From Sapria himalayana (taxonomy: Eukaryota; Streptophyta; Magnoliopsida; Malpighiales; Rafflesiaceae), in NCBI GenBank assembly GCA_029783825.1, contig JAREIK010014491.1, forward strand, positions 1 to 64,000: a DNA stretch of 64,000 nucleotides. Reading direction: 5' to 3'. The stretch's first letter is position 1. Each line of letters begins with the position of its first letter. A program made the position numbers and the translations under genes. Below, in pieces: positions 63,243 to 64,000 of the stretch. The notes beneath the pieces are model-generated. The model searched no databases, was not told the DNA's origin, and was given only the letters and a program-made list of their open reading frames with translations.

Positions 63243-64000
63243 CAGATAGACAGACATATAAATAGATAGAGAGATAGACAAATAGATAGATAGATAGATA
63301 AATTGATAGACAAATAGATAGACATATAGATAGATAGACAAATAGATAGATAGATAGATAAATTGATAGACAAATAGATAGACATATAGATAGACATATA
63401 GATAGATAGACAAATAGATAGATAGATAGATAGTTAGATAAATAAATAATTAAATAGATAACGAGATAGATAGACAGAAAGATAGACAGACATATAGACA
63501 TACAGATAGTTAGACAGATATATAAACAATTATAAAGATAGATAGACAGAGAGATAGATAGACAGATAGTTATAGAGATAAACAGATTGAAATATAGATA
63601 AACAGACAAATAAACATGCAGATAGAAAGGCAAAGAAAAATAGATAGATAGGTAGATAAATAAATAGATAGACAAATATATAGATAGTTAGATTAATAGA
63701 TATATAGATGGATAGAAAGATAGATAGATAGATAGAAGGATAAATAGATAGACATATAGAAGGATTGAAAGATAGATATAAAGACAAATAAATTAATAGA
63801 TAGATAGATGCATAGATAGACAAATAGATAGATATTTAGATAGACAATTCAATAGATATAAATATAGATAGATAGATAGACAGACAGATAGATAGATGAT
63901 TAGATAGATGATTATATACATAGATAGATAGACAAACACATTGACTTATAGATAGATAGATAGACATACAAATAGAAAGATAAATATTTAGATAGATAGA
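63243..64000 (-). repeat. Tetranucleotide array (right), running off the window
   Basis: GATA units on the plus strand, a mirror of 10,275-11,032 including the 60-bp higher-order repeat. I see no difference in the parts I compared. Confidence 0.96.

Larger units (their letters stand above)
38676..64000 (-). repeat. Right arm of giant inverted repeat, cut by window end
   Basis: This is the reverse complement of 10,275-35,698. The last 40 bases of the window still match 10,275-10,314, so the arm runs beyond the window. All nested elements appear in mirror order and opposite orientation. Confidence 0.97.

Noticed and set aside
10275..64000. Plastid genome inverted repeat (similar arm size of about 25 kb)
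   Set aside because: There is no rRNA, tRNA, ycf or rps gene in the arms, and the content is nuclear transposons and microsatellites.
1..64000. LTR retrotransposons, tRNA or rRNA genes, telomeric or centromeric standard repeats
   Set aside because: I looked for gag-pol motifs, LTR-like TG...CA repeats with primer sites, clover-leaf genes and TTTAGGG runs and saw none. A weak or very degraded copy could be missed by eye.

Overview
This is an AT-rich, repeat-dominated window of flowering-plant nuclear DNA. The plant assignment rests on CACTA (En/Spm) DNA transposons carrying plant-type TNP2 transposase parts (transposase-associated zinc-finger domain, Transposase_21, DUF4218, DUF4216) and Transposase_24 (Ptta/En/Spm, TNPA-like) genes, plus a GC-rich hAT terminal fragment of the kind common in angiosperms. 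I see no intact host gene, no rRNA or tRNA and no LTR-retrotransposon coding domains. The species cannot be named from the sequence.

The dominant structure is a giant inverted repeat. Everything from about 10,275 to 35,698 recurs in reverse complement from 38,676 to the window end at 64,000, around a single-copy spacer of about 2,976 bp. The right arm is cut off by the window edge, so the true arms are longer than 25 kb. Mirror positions sum to about 74,275-74,445, with small drifts from indels in simple repeats. Both arms share every transposon insertion, so the duplication is younger than all of them.

Layout, left to right. 1-2,290: anonymous AT-rich DNA. 2,290-3,316: 3' end of a CACTA element. 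3,317-11,032: a 7.7-kb imperfect CTAT tetranucleotide array. 11,033-19,181: CACTA element A (+), missing its 5' half and carrying a triplicated 3' module of about 1.1 kb with GC-rich triplet cassettes. 19,299-25,047: CACTA element C (+), complete with TIRs and a GAT target duplication, inserted in a GATA array that runs to 27,553. 27,554-28,383: hAT 5' end. 28,505-35,698: CACTA element B (-), lacking its 5' end. 35,699-38,675: unique centre. From there the mirror image follows: element B (+, 36,782-45,871, with its 5' TIR), hAT (46,045-46,862), tetranucleotide array (46,863-49,397), element C (-, 49,398-55,085), element A (-, 55,203-63,242) and the tetranucleotide array again.

All transposase genes carry stops and frameshifts and look dead. 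A and B share a 3' end and appear to be one family (subterminal motif TTAGCTAGGGAA). A keeps the full TNPA-like gene but only the 3' half of TNP2; B keeps all of TNP2 but has lost the 5' part of TNPA. C is a separate family (subterminal TTGGTCGGTAA) that encodes only a TNPA-like protein and carries an AT-rich satellite of about 550 bp period. The palindromic arrangement of transposase sequence could give long double-stranded RNA if transcribed across the centre, which makes the locus a candidate silencing source for its own transposon families. That function is an inference.
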